Positions 1 to 6,815 of a stretch of DNA of 9,780 bases are shown here, one piece after another. Each line of letters opens with the position of its first letter. Position 1 is the first letter of the stretch. The position numbers were made by a program, and so were the translations under genes. The notes beneath the pieces were generated by a model that searched no databases, had not been told where the DNA came from, and saw only the letters and a program-made list of their open reading frames with translations. Location: assembly GCA_964607915.1 (NCBI GenBank), contig CAZSMU010000140.1, forward strand, positions 1 through 9,780, written 5' to 3'. This DNA is from JADJPL01 sp964607915. GTDB lineage: Bacteria > Bacteroidota > Bacteroidia > Chitinophagales > Saprospiraceae.

Positions 1-25
1 GGAAAGCAAGGGTAAAAAGGCGCAT
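1..25 (-). CDS. possible start of a secreted protein gene leaving the window (5' fragment)
   Basis: Read on the minus strand, an ATG at 25-23 opens a frame reading MRLFTLAF up to the window edge. A Met-Arg start followed by hydrophobic residues resembles the beginning of a signal peptide. The bases before it on that strand are A-rich (a run of seven A), as is common before starts in Bacteroidota. Only eight codons are visible, so neither product nor reality of the gene can be established. If real, it is divergent from the ABC exporter operon and the 256 bp between them would hold both promoters. Confidence 0.3.
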
Positions 26-281
26 AACGATTTTTTTAAGGTATGGTGTGGAAAAAGACATATCGCGAAGAGGGGAAAGAGCCAGCTTCCCACAGAAAGT
101 CTAAAGATGCAAAAAAATCCGATTTTTAGGATATGCCTTCAATTTTTATGCTTTGGCGTTAACCTTTTTGACAATTTTGAATTTCAATAGTGGGAAATAA
201 ATTGAGAGGTCAGCCGGCAGCGGATAACGCCGCAAAGCGCTTCCTTCGATGGAGTTCACAGGTTAAACAATCCGGTACACA
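26..281. other. intergenic region upstream of the ABC exporter operon
   Basis: The stretch is more AT-rich than the coding DNA that follows, especially at 105-205. It contains a perfect AT-rich inverted repeat, AAAAATC-C-GATTTTT (113-127), whose single-base centre makes a small hairpin or a protein-binding palindrome possible. It also holds a weak promoter candidate at 152-179. One plus-strand frame stays open from 2 to a TAG at 188-190, but its translation is basic, low in complexity and unrecognisable, so I do not call a gene. Confidence 0.5.
152..179 (+). promoter_or_regulatory. weak candidate promoter for the ABC exporter operon
   Basis: CAATTTTG at 172-179 matches the Bacteroidota -7 element TAnnTTTG at all but the first base. 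A TTTG at 152-155 lies 16 bp upstream, close to the 17-23 bp spacing known for the -33 element. The predicted transcript would start near 185 and carry a leader of about 95 nt before the ATG at 282. The one mismatch and short spacing make this tentative. Confidence 0.25.
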
Positions 282-965
282 ATGATAGCCAGGCTGGAAG
301 AAGTAAGCAAAGTATATCAGGTAGGCGAGGAAGAAATCATCGCCTTGCAGCCCACCACCCTGGACATACGGGAAGGCGAGCTCCTGTTGATTATCGGGCC
401 TTCCGGTTCGGGAAAGACGACGCTGCTCTCCCTGCTGGGCTGTGTACTTTATCCTACGAGCGGTCGTTTGTGGGTGGACGGGCAGGAGGTGAACCGGCTC
501 AAAGAGCGGGAACTCGCCCGTCTGCGGCTCAACAGCATAGGCTTTGTGTTCCAGAGCTTCAACCTACTGGCCCCCTTGTCGGCAGAAGACAATGTGCGCA
601 TGCCTTTGCGCCTGATGGGCGTTCCCGAGCGCGAGTCGCGACGGCGTACCGAGGAAGCGCTGGCGATGGTGGGGATGACGAGCCACCGCCGGCAGCTGCC
701 CAAGCAGCTCTCCGGGGGCCAGCAGCAGCGCATCGCCATTGCCCGGGCTCTGGTCACCAACCCCTCCCTGGTGCTGTGCGACGAGCCCACGGCTGCCCTC
801 GACAAAAATTCCATTGATGTGGTCATGGAGGAACTGCGCATGTTGGCCGACCATGGCAAAGCGGTGTGCGTAGTCACGCATGACCCGCGCTTGGTAAAAT
901 ATGCGCACCGTATCGTTACCGTGAACAACGGGTTCGTAAATGAAACGAGTTCTTTTGAACTTTAG
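282..965 (+). CDS. ABC transporter ATP-binding protein (MacB/LolD/DevA-type export ATPase)
   Basis: This is the cytoplasmic ATPase that would drive the tripartite exporter encoded by this operon. All nucleotide-binding motifs are present: Walker A GPSGSGKTT (residues 39-47), Q-loop Gln91, signature LSGGQQQR (143-150), Walker B LVLCDE (163-168, catalytic Glu168), D-loop AALD (171-174) and switch His200. The 227-residue length is normal for stand-alone ATPases of the LolD/MacB/DevA group, and the family assignment is firm. The ATG at 282 gives the normal N-terminus for the family. The stop lies 31 bp before the likely start of the fusion protein, consistent with one transcript. The permease in this operon has no ATPase fused to it, which favours the split DevBCA/LolCDE layout over true MacB. 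The substrate cannot be deduced from the ATPase. Confidence 0.95.
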   Translation: MIARLEEVSKVYQVGEEEIIALQPTTLDIREGELLLIIGPSGSGKTTLLSLLGCVLYPTSGRLWVDGQEVNRLKERELARLRLNSIGFVFQSFNLLAPLSAEDNVRMPLRLMGVPERESRRRTEEALAMVGMTSHRRQLPKQLSGGQQQRIAIARALVTNPSLVLCDEPTAALDKNSIDVVMEELRMLADHGKAVCVVTHDPRLVKYAHRIVTVNNGFVNETSSFEL

Positions 966-996
966 GATTTCTTGTATTTTTTACAACCTACTGAAT

Positions 997-1962
997 ATGT
1001 ACAGCATACGCCTATTGGGGATCATGATTGTCGCCGCGGCAGCATTCGCCTGCGGAGGAAAAAAAGAAGGGCCGGAAGACGAAGCCCTGCAGACTGCCGA
1101 GGGTGCGCGCATAGACACCGCCTTTTCGGTTCGCGAAGTGGTGGGCATTGCGCGCATAGAGCCCCCGGGCAAGATCATCACGCTGCAGGCCGAGAGTTCG
1201 GGCTTTGTGCAGGAGGTACTCTTTTCAGAAAACCAATCGGTGCAAAAAGGCGACGTGCTGCTGCGTCTGGACGCGGTACTGGAACAGGCCCAGGTACAGC
1301 AGGCACAGAGCCGCATCAAGACCCAACAGGCCGCTGTCGAAGCCGCACAAGCCAACACAGGCCCTCTGCAGAGCAAGCTGTCTGCCGCCCGGAACACCTA
1401 CCAGCGGGAGCTCAAACTGCTGCAGGGCAATGCAGGCACCCAGCAAGCTGTGGACGACAGCCGCTACCAGGTTGAGGAATTGGAAAAGCAAGTGGCGGCC
1501 CAGCAGGCGCTCGTTGCCCAACAGCGGGCGCTGCTGGAAGAATTGCGCAGCGCCTTGGCCTACGACGAGGCGCAGGCAGGGAAGAAAACCTTGCGCGCCC
1601 CTCTTTCGGGCACTTTCCTCTCCTGCGACGTCAAACCGGGCAACTACCTGAACACGGCCTCCCCGCTGGGCGAATTCGCCGTGGAGGGCGCGTACATGGC
1701 GGTCACCGAAGTGGACGAGCTCTATGCGCTGCGCGTCAAAGAGGGCATGTCGGCGTTTATCCGGCCCCAGGGGGGCCGGGAGGTGTTGAGCCGGGGCAAG
1801 GTGTCGTTCGTCGGGCCTTACCTCAAGAAGAAATCCCTATTTTCCGACCGGGCCGACAACCTCGAAGACCGGCGCGTGCGCGAAATTCGCGTACAGCTCG
1901 ACAACAGCACGGCAGTACTCATCGGCAGCCGCGTAGAGTGCGTCATCACCCTGGACCAATAA
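997..1962 (+). CDS. HlyD/MacA/DevB-type membrane fusion protein, predicted lipoprotein
   Basis: This is the periplasmic adaptor expected to join the inner-membrane ABC permease to the outer-membrane channel. I start it at ATG 997 (321 residues) because it gives a lipoprotein signal ending in AFAC with Cys19 as the lipidation site. An in-frame ATG at 940 would put 19 residues ahead of that signal and overlap the ATPase gene. The architecture follows the family: first lipoyl half at about 59-92 (SSGFVQEVLFSENQSVQKGD), a long Ala/Gln/Glu-rich helical hairpin at about 93-193, second lipoyl half at 195-226 (LRAPLSGTFLSCDVKPGNYL), then a beta-barrel region to the end. The hairpin of about 100 residues is coiled-coil-like and of the size that docks on TolC. 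The lipid anchor replaces the N-terminal transmembrane helix of DevB or MacA. The gene sits between ATPase and permease, in the same direction. Confidence 0.9.
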   Translation: MYSIRLLGIMIVAAAAFACGGKKEGPEDEALQTAEGARIDTAFSVREVVGIARIEPPGKIITLQAESSGFVQEVLFSENQSVQKGDVLLRLDAVLEQAQVQQAQSRIKTQQAAVEAAQANTGPLQSKLSAARNTYQRELKLLQGNAGTQQAVDDSRYQVEELEKQVAAQQALVAQQRALLEELRSALAYDEAQAGKKTLRAPLSGTFLSCDVKPGNYLNTASPLGEFAVEGAYMAVTEVDELYALRVKEGMSAFIRPQGGREVLSRGKVSFVGPYLKKKSLFSDRADNLEDRRVREIRVQLDNSTAVLIGSRVECVITLDQ

Positions 1963-2003
1963 CTCTGCTTCTGTTCTTTCACTCCTTAGATACGCATTTG
2001 AAT

Positions 2004-3125
2004 ATGTTTCAAACGGCCCTACGCTTTCTTTTGTACGACAAGGCAAAATCTATTGGCGCCATGTCGGGCGTCATCCTGTCGGTCTTTTTAATCGGGCAGC
2101 AGAGCGGGATTTTTATCTTTCTGACCAATGCCATGTGTTCGTTGTCGCGCAACAACGAGCAATACATCTGGGTGGTGGACGACAAGAGCACCAACGTCAA
2201 TTCCCTGTCTGCGCTCGACATGCGCAAGGCGCGGGAGCTGGCCAGTATCCCCGGCGTCACTGCGGTCAACCCACTGGTCCTGGCGGGCGGCACGGCGCGC
2301 TTCGCCAATGGGAAAACGTCGGGTATCGTCATGGTGGGCTCCCAGTACCCGCGCTGGGCGGGCGGCCCCTGGAACTTGTCGGAGGGCAAGCGCGACGAAC
2401 TCTTGAAAGACGGGGCCGTCATCACCGAGTATTTCGACCGGGATGCGCTGGGCGAGGCTCGCGTGGGCGATTATTTTGAAATCAACGGCAAGCAGGTGTT
2501 CATCGCGGGCAACACCCGTGGTGTAAGTTCTTTTGGCGGGGTCTATGTGTTCACGACTATAGAGCGCGCCCGCTATTTAGGCGGCATCCCCAACGATAAG
2601 GCGAACGCTTTTTTACTGGAGTGGGACCCTGCCGTGCCCAAGGAACAGGTCATCTACCATGTCAACCGGCAGCTCGAGGGCTTGCGCGCCTGGACGGGCG
2701 AAGAGCTGAGCCGCAGTACGGTGGGCGAAGTACTCAAGTCGAGCGGCATCGGCTTTTCCGTGGGCACCCTGATCGTTTTTGCCTTGATTACGGGCTTTGT
2801 CATTATCGGCCTCACGCTGTATTCCGCAGCGATAGACCGCATCCGCGACTACGGGGCCCTCAAGGCCATCGGAGCCACCAACGGCTATATCCGTCGCCTG
2901 ATCCTGACGCAGGCCCTGCTGGTCTCCATCGTCGGTTTTTTTATTGGATTTGCTCTGGTCATCGGCTTCCGGAATGGGATTGCGCAGGCGGGAACGATTT
3001 TCGACTACCCCTTGTGGATGAAACTTGGCTTTTTCGGCATCACCCTTTTCATCGCAATTACGGGAAGTTCTTTCGCCATCCGCCGGATTGCGGGGCTGGA
3101 GCCTTCGGCAATATTCAGAACCTGA
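2004..3125 (+). CDS. ABC transporter permease, FtsX/MacB/DevC family
   Basis: This is the inner-membrane subunit of the exporter. With the start at ATG 2004 (373 residues) the protein begins MFQTALRFLLYDKAKSIGAM, the usual start for this family. A longer frame from 1938 would overlap the fusion-protein gene and add an unrelated stretch. Hydrophobic segments lie at about 18-41, 249-275, 300-322 and 338-357, with an external domain of about 205 residues between the first two (the MacB periplasmic core topology). The conserved RDYGALKAIGATNGYI (281-296) after the second segment is the FtsX-domain cytoplasmic coupling region. There is no fused ATPase domain, so it must pair with the ATPase encoded at 282-965. 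MacB/DevC-type machines push substrate from the periplasm or membrane through the adaptor rather than conduct it across the bilayer. The particular substrate is unknown. Confidence 0.9.
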   Translation: MFQTALRFLLYDKAKSIGAMSGVILSVFLIGQQSGIFIFLTNAMCSLSRNNEQYIWVVDDKSTNVNSLSALDMRKARELASIPGVTAVNPLVLAGGTARFANGKTSGIVMVGSQYPRWAGGPWNLSEGKRDELLKDGAVITEYFDRDALGEARVGDYFEINGKQVFIAGNTRGVSSFGGVYVFTTIERARYLGGIPNDKANAFLLEWDPAVPKEQVIYHVNRQLEGLRAWTGEELSRSTVGEVLKSSGIGFSVGTLIVFALITGFVIIGLTLYSAAIDRIRDYGALKAIGATNGYIRRLILTQALLVSIVGFFIGFALVIGFRNGIAQAGTIFDYPLWMKLGFFGITLFIAITGSSFAIRRIAGLEPSAIFRT

Positions 3126-3157
3126 GGGTTTTTACACCCCCTCACCGTTAAACCTGT

Positions 3158-4474
3158 ATGGGAATGAAAACGATTTTTTGCGCACTCTGCGCTTTTATGG
3201 CCCTGACCCCGGCTTTTTCTCAGGATACCCTGGTGCTGACGCTCGAAGAGGCGTTGCGCCGTGGGACTTCCCACAGCTACGAGCTGCGCAACCAGGAGCT
3301 CAACCTGCGGGGCACCGCACTGGAAGCTGCGCGCCTGGAGGCGCGGCGTGCGCCAGTGCTGGGAGCCGGAGGTGATTTGCGCAGCAACCTCATCCTCCCG
3401 ACGACCATCATCCCCGGTTCGGTGTTCAGCAACTCGGGGCAGGGAGAAGGCGACAGAAAGGTGCGCTTCGGCACGGTATTCAACATCAGCGCTACCCTGG
3501 ACGCCACTTACCCGCTGATCGACCCTACGCTCTCGGCAGACCGACAGTTGGCCGACGCCCGGCGCGCCCTGCAGGGCAGCGTACTGGAGGTGCAGAAAAA
3601 GCAGGTGCGCCTTCAGATATCCGAAGCCTGGTATGAAGTGTTCCTCTCCGAAGAGCAGCTGCGCCTGGCAGCCGACAAACTCCAACGCGCCCGCGATTTA
3701 TTGGCAGTCACCTACGCCCGGCGCGATGCAGGGACAGCCCTTCCCTCCGACCTGTTGCGCAGCCAGCTGGAGGTCGAAAACGGGTTGGCCGCTTATGAAC
3801 AAGCGAGCTACCAACTCGCAGCAGCCCGGCAGGCGCTGGCACACCGCACAGGGATTACACTGAGCACCCCCCTGCGTACCGCAGGGATGCCCGCTCCGGA
3901 AGCGCCGCGCCCACTGCCTGCCGCACAGCCTGAAAAGCGGGCCGAGATCGCCGAATATCAACAGCGTTTGGCCATTTCCGAGCTGGAGGCCGGGCGCATC
4001 GAAAAACAATACCAACCCAGCCTGAACCTCTATGGCAGCGCGGCGGTACAGCACCTAAGCAACAACTTCAGCGTATGGCAAAACTGGTTCCCGTTGGCAT
4101 TTGTCGGCCTACAGGCCAAAGTTGCGCTGTTTGACGGGCAGCTCAAGCGCAGAGACCAGGAAATCGCAGAGGTCAAGCGCATGGTAGCTCAACAGGACCT
4201 GGAAAAGAGGAAGGAAGATATCGCTTTCGAGGTTTCGACAGCGGAAACCGCTGTACAGCAGTCGGTCGTACAGTGGAACAAAGCCCAGGCCAACTTAGCA
4301 GCTGGCCGGCAACTGTTTGCCCTCGACCGGGAGCGCTTCGCACAAGGCAAACTGACGTACAGCGAACTGCTGAACACCGATTATGCCCTGCGCGAAGCGG
4401 AGCGCAACGCGCTCAGTGCCTGGTACAACTACCTCCTCGCCCGCGCCCGCTGGGAAAGGGCCGCAGGTATATAA
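3158..4474 (+). CDS. TolC-family outer-membrane efflux channel
   Basis: This would be the outer-membrane exit duct of the exporter. The 438-residue length is typical for the TolC/OEP family. The N-terminus is a signal peptide (residues 1 to about 22, ending AFSQ). An ATG at 3164, two codons in, is an equally good start. LTLEEALRRGTSHSYELRNQ (27-46) is the classic first helix of the OEP repeat. The two-fold internal repeat is visible: beta-strand segments with VFNISATLDATYPLIDPTLS (108-127) are matched in the second half by FVGLQAKVALFDGQLKRRDQ, each followed by long Gln/Ala/Glu-rich helices. The gene follows the permease by 32 bp in the same direction, so it is almost certainly the dedicated partner. 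It ends 11 bp from the stop of the convergent solenoid gene. Confidence 0.93.
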   Translation: MGMKTIFCALCAFMALTPAFSQDTLVLTLEEALRRGTSHSYELRNQELNLRGTALEAARLEARRAPVLGAGGDLRSNLILPTTIIPGSVFSNSGQGEGDRKVRFGTVFNISATLDATYPLIDPTLSADRQLADARRALQGSVLEVQKKQVRLQISEAWYEVFLSEEQLRLAADKLQRARDLLAVTYARRDAGTALPSDLLRSQLEVENGLAAYEQASYQLAAARQALAHRTGITLSTPLRTAGMPAPEAPRPLPAAQPEKRAEIAEYQQRLAISELEAGRIEKQYQPSLNLYGSAAVQHLSNNFSVWQNWFPLAFVGLQAKVALFDGQLKRRDQEIAEVKRMVAQQDLEKRKEDIAFEVSTAETAVQQSVVQWNKAQANLAAGRQLFALDRERFAQGKLTYSELLNTDYALREAERNALSAWYNYLLARARWERAAGI

Positions 4475-4485
4475 AAGACAGCGCA

Positions 4486-5607
4486 CTAATAGGAATATAC
4501 TTTAATCCCGCCATAGCGCGCGTTGAGCGCTATCCTTGGGCCGCCCTGCCCTACTTTTCCCCTCAGGGTATGCTCGGTATGTTTTTGGACCTCGTACTCG
4601 ATGTCTATGTTGTCGGGGTACTGTAGTCCCGCATAGTTAGCATACCCCTCGATCTGATAGGAAGCCGAAGCCGGAACGCCGATTTTAAAATCGGAATAGC
4701 TGCCGTTGCACGTGGCGGAGCGGAACGCGGAACCCAGTTTGATGTCGGTATCGGTATATTTGACCGTCAGGTTGAGGGCCTGGGCAACTTTCTCGACTTT
4801 GAAATGGCTGTAACTCGTAGTTGCGCTTAGACTGGCGGCAGAGCCGATGCGGAAGTCGTCATAACTCCCCGTATTGCTCAGGTCCTGTACTTGTCCGAGC
4901 ACATAGGTGTCGTAACGGGAATCGGCGCGCACGTCCTTTGCTTTTTCGAGGCGGATTTCCGCGTATCGGGTGGTAAAATCCACATTATGGGCTTCCTCGA
5001 TGGCCAGTTTGGAATAGCTGACCGTTGCGCTCAGGTTTTTTGCCTGGCCGATGCTTCCGTTGCCGTACCCCATCGTCAGGGAGGAGTGGTCGCCGAGACC
5101 TTCTGCTTTGAAGTTGACGTATTTGATATCCAGGCGCACTTTGCCGCTCATGGAAGCGGCATAGAGGTCGCCATAGCGGTGGGTGACGTCGAGTTGGTTG
5201 GTCTCGGGCAGGAACACTTCGTAGTGGATGGAATAATCGCTGCGGTTGGTCTCGAACCAGGACCACCAGGAGCGGTTGGCAGATTCGATGACGGTACTGG
5301 CCTTGACGTAGTTTTCGCCATTGGAGAACTGGATCTGGATGCGCTCGAAGACATCGTCGGCGGCGGTGGAAGAGTAGGCTTTGACCACGATTTGTACGGT
5401 GATTTTCACGCGGTCCTTATCCCAGGTTTTGACTTCTACCTTGCCGTATTTGTTGCTGAGATAGGTCGTCCCGTTTTCAGGGATGGCGAATTCTTTCTGG
5501 ATGGTTTTCGTATAGGGCTCCTTCCCCGGGAAGTGGGCGTCCGGCCGGGCCGACAGTAGGGCAGGCAACAGCAAGGCACAAAGGGCCGCTTTAAAGGCTG
5601 ATTTCAT
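4486..5607 (-). CDS. secreted DUF4097-like beta-solenoid protein (putative adhesin), sigma-operon member
   Basis: This is the third gene of the sigma-factor operon; its ATG overlaps the end of the putative anti-sigma gene by 17 bp. Residues 1-20 form a signal peptide (ALLLPALLSA), so the product is exported. From about residue 143 to 310 the chain is a tandem repeat with a Tyr about every 17-18 residues (Tyr 145, 163, 181, 198, 215, 232, 249, 266, 284, 304), each within a pattern like SYSDFKIG followed by a small Ala/Ser/Leu turn. YGKVEVKTW (54-62) and ARYGGIKVY near the C-terminus resemble capping strands. This matches DUF4097/putative-adhesin right-handed beta-solenoids, often found beside ECF sigma factors in Bacteroidota. 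There is no sorting domain and no lipobox, so it is probably periplasmic or surface-associated by other means. Its function is unproven; a role in envelope sensing or repair is inference. Confidence 0.75.
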   Translation of the reverse strand: MKSAFKAALCALLLPALLSARPDAHFPGKEPYTKTIQKEFAIPENGTTYLSNKYGKVEVKTWDKDRVKITVQIVVKAYSSTAADDVFERIQIQFSNGENYVKASTVIESANRSWWSWFETNRSDYSIHYEVFLPETNQLDVTHRYGDLYAASMSGKVRLDIKYVNFKAEGLGDHSSLTMGYGNGSIGQAKNLSATVSYSKLAIEEAHNVDFTTRYAEIRLEKAKDVRADSRYDTYVLGQVQDLSNTGSYDDFRIGSAASLSATTSYSHFKVEKVAQALNLTVKYTDTDIKLGSAFRSATCNGSYSDFKIGVPASASYQIEGYANYAGLQYPDNIDIEYEVQKHTEHTLRGKVGQGGPRIALNARYGGIKVYSY

Positions 5608-6127
5608 GATGACGTGACTTTAGTTGGCTTGAATCAATGCGCATGGAGCGCTCCATGACGAGTTCGAGTATCGCTATTTTAGTTTGATAGCTGCGGATAA
5701 GGGCGGCGATGATTTCCGCCTCCTGCCCTTTCGGGGCAGCGGCGAGTTCATTTTTCAGTTCCTCCATGACCGCGTCGAGTTGCGAAAGGTCCTGCAGGAC
5801 AGTCTGGTCGGCGCCGTATGCTGCGACAAGGGCCGTTTTCTGGCGTATGGTGCGCTGGTAGAATGCTTCCGCTTCCAGGAAATCGGGATTGGATTCCGCC
5901 AGGAGGTGGGAGGTACCGGCTTGCCGCATAAAGAGCGCTCCGGCTGCGCCTCCAATAATGAGCAGTGCGACGGCAGCCGCCAGGGCGCTGAGCGGATGCA
6001 TGCGGCGGTAGCGTGTGCGGGGCAGCCCGCGTTCGATATGCGCCCATACCCGGGGCGGCGGCGTTTTGTCGTCGAATTCTTCCCGATGCGATTGCAGGAA
6101 GACGAGCAGGGGATCTTTCCTTTCCAT
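5591..6127 (-). CDS. single-pass membrane protein, putative anti-sigma factor
   Basis: The gene starts 5 bp after the sigma-factor stop and overlaps the solenoid gene by 17 bp, so translation of the three is probably coupled. The 178-residue product has a cytoplasmic N-terminal segment of about 43 residues with the pattern FLQSHREEFDDKTPPPRVWAHIE (split by eye into HREEFDD and WAHIE motifs), one transmembrane helix at about 44-67 (SALAAAVALLIIGGAAGALF), and a periplasmic C-terminal part rich in charged, helical sequence (81-165) that may be a coiled coil. The size, topology and position are those of Bacteroidota anti-sigma-like proteins. It lacks the HxxxCxxC zinc motif of ZAS-type anti-sigma factors, so the assignment rests on context and topology rather than on a diagnostic motif. 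It would hold the adjacent sigma factor at the membrane until a signal arrives. Confidence 0.65.
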   Translation of the reverse strand: MERKDPLLVFLQSHREEFDDKTPPPRVWAHIERGLPRTRYRRMHPLSALAAAVALLIIGGAAGALFMRQAGTSHLLAESNPDFLEAEAFYQRTIRQKTALVAAYGADQTVLQDLSQLDAVMEELKNELAAAPKGQEAEIIAALIRSYQTKIAILELVMERSMRIDSSQLKSRHHEISL

Positions 6128-6132
6128 GGTGT

Positions 6133-6675
6133 TTATTTGTCGAATAAGAGTTCTTTCAACCGGCGTCGGGCGCGGCTGTACTGGGATTTTGAAGTAGCTT
6201 CGGTGACGCCGAGGACCTCGGCTATTTCCTGGTGGTCGTAGCCTTCCAGGGCATAGAGGGAGAAAACCACGCGATAGCCATCGGGAAGTTCCTGGATGGC
6301 TTTTTTCACTTTATCCACCTGTAGGCCCTTATTTTCAAAGTCGGCATCCTCTTCGGTTTCGGTTATGCCGCTATGCCACTCCTCGAATACCTCCAGCGGC
6401 AGCCGGCGTCGCTTGAGGAAATTGATGCAGGCGTTTATGACTACCCGTTTTATCCAGGCTCCGACCGACGATTCGAAGCGGAAGGAAGTTATTTTGGCAA
6501 ACACGTCTGCGAAAGCATTTTGCAGAACATCTTCGGCGTCCAGTTCATCCCTGACCATGCGCAGGCATACGTTGTACATGGGCTTTGCGTAAAGCCTGTA
6601 CAGCTCGAACTGCGCCTGCCGCCTGCCTTGCTGGCAAGCCTCAACGATATCCCGGTGCGTATCCTGGTCGTGCAA
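6133..6675 (-). CDS. RNA polymerase ECF sigma factor (sigma-70 family)
   Basis: This is the regulator that heads the three-gene operon. From a TTG start at 6675 it has 180 residues. Region 2 covers about 21-90 (AQFELYRLYAKPMYNVCLRM, then DAEDVLQNAF at 46-55 and the -10-recognition part through WIKRVVINACINFLKRR), and region 4 covers about 124-177, with the helix-turn-helix HQEIAEVLGVTEATSKSQYS at 148-167. There is no intervening long domain, which identifies an ECF sigma factor. No in-frame ATG precedes region 2 (the first is Met33, inside it), so a non-ATG start is required. TTG at 6711 would give 12 more residues but coincides with a promoter -33 box and would place the -7 box inside the gene. 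I therefore prefer 6675. It likely activates its own operon and envelope genes. Confidence 0.9.
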   Translation of the reverse strand: MHDQDTHRDIVEACQQGRRQAQFELYRLYAKPMYNVCLRMVRDELDAEDVLQNAFADVFAKITSFRFESSVGAWIKRVVINACINFLKRRRLPLEVFEEWHSGITETEEDADFENKGLQVDKVKKAIQELPDGYRVVFSLYALEGYDHQEIAEVLGVTEATSKSQYSRARRRLKELLFDK

Positions 6676-6683
6676 TGTATATG

Positions 6684-6714
6684 CAAAATTAGATTTGTTA
6701 TGAGGGATCAAAAA
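6684..6714 (-). promoter_or_regulatory. promoter of the sigma/anti-sigma/solenoid operon
   Basis: On the minus strand TAATTTTG (6691-6684) is an exact match to the Bacteroidota -7 element TAnnTTTG, and TTTTTG (6714-6709) supplies a -33 TTG/TTTG element with 17 bp between TTG and the -7 box, inside the known 17-23 bp range. Transcription would begin at about 6681-6678, only a few bases before the TTG start codon at 6675, so the message would be nearly leaderless. The -33 box lies in the left half of the palindrome around 6702-6730. No separate ECF-type promoter was recognised. Confidence 0.6.
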
Positions 6715-6730
6715 GGCCTTTTTTCTCCTC
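6702..6730. repeat. imperfect palindrome centred on GGCC between the TPR and sigma genes
   Basis: AAAAAGGCCTTTTT (6710-6723) is a perfect 14-base palindrome. It extends outward, with a few mismatches, to GAGG on the left (6702-6705) and CCTC on the right (6727-6730). The left arm contains the -33 box of the sigma promoter. It could be an operator for a dimeric regulator or a terminator-like hairpin for the TPR transcript. The right half belongs to the longer direct repeat at 6715-6753. Confidence 0.5.
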
Positions 6731-6753
6731 GATGACCCCTCAAAACAAGTCTA
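6715..6753. repeat. direct repeat, copy 1 (about 40 bp, intergenic)
   Basis: The element reads GGCCTTTTT, a short variable spacer, CCTCGATGA, CCCCTC, two variable bases, AACA, one variable base, GTCTA. A second copy in the same orientation is at 9552-9593, differing by a 2-base insertion, a 1-base spacer difference and a few substitutions. It lies between the TPR gene stop and the sigma promoter. Whether it is a mobile-element end, a recombination scar or a dispersed intergenic element cannot be told from one window. Confidence 0.6.
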
Positions 6754-6771
6754 ATAGACAAGAGGTTTTGA
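6740..6771 (-). terminator. possible hairpin terminator of the TPR lipoprotein gene
   Basis: An outer stem TCAAAAC (6740-6746) / GTTTTGA (6765-6771) encloses an inner perfect palindrome GTCTA-A-TAGAC (6749-6759), separated by small internal loops. It lies 45-75 nt after the TPR gene stop on the minus strand. The stem is AT-rich and not followed by a long T-run, so classical intrinsic termination is doubtful; it may simply be a structured 3' end. Confidence 0.3.
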
Positions 6772-6815
6772 AAAACGTTGCACAAGATGGGGTGGGATTA
6801 CCCGGGGGCATACCC

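Noticed and set aside
2..190. Plus-strand open frame from the left edge to a TAG, possibly the end of a preceding gene
   Set aside because: The translation is unrecognisable, and the second half is AT-rich DNA with an inverted repeat, which looks non-coding.
3005..3685. Minus-strand frame of 226 codons across the permease/TolC junction
   Set aside because: It spans the junction of two certain genes on the other strand and shows no recognisable features.
4513..4533. Inverted repeat ATAGCGC/GCGCTAT with a 7-nt loop just past the TolC stop, as a terminator
   Set aside because: It lies within the coding end of the solenoid gene (encoding part of NARYGG) and has no T-run after it on the plus strand, so it is as likely to be chance.
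4891..5559. Plus-strand frame of 222 codons opposite the solenoid gene
   Set aside because: It mirrors the repeat structure of the minus-strand gene and has no independent signal or domain.
6684..6752. Attachment site or transposon terminal inverted repeats
   Set aside because: The two 40-bp copies are direct, not inverted, and no transposase or integrase is encoded between them, so I report only repeats.
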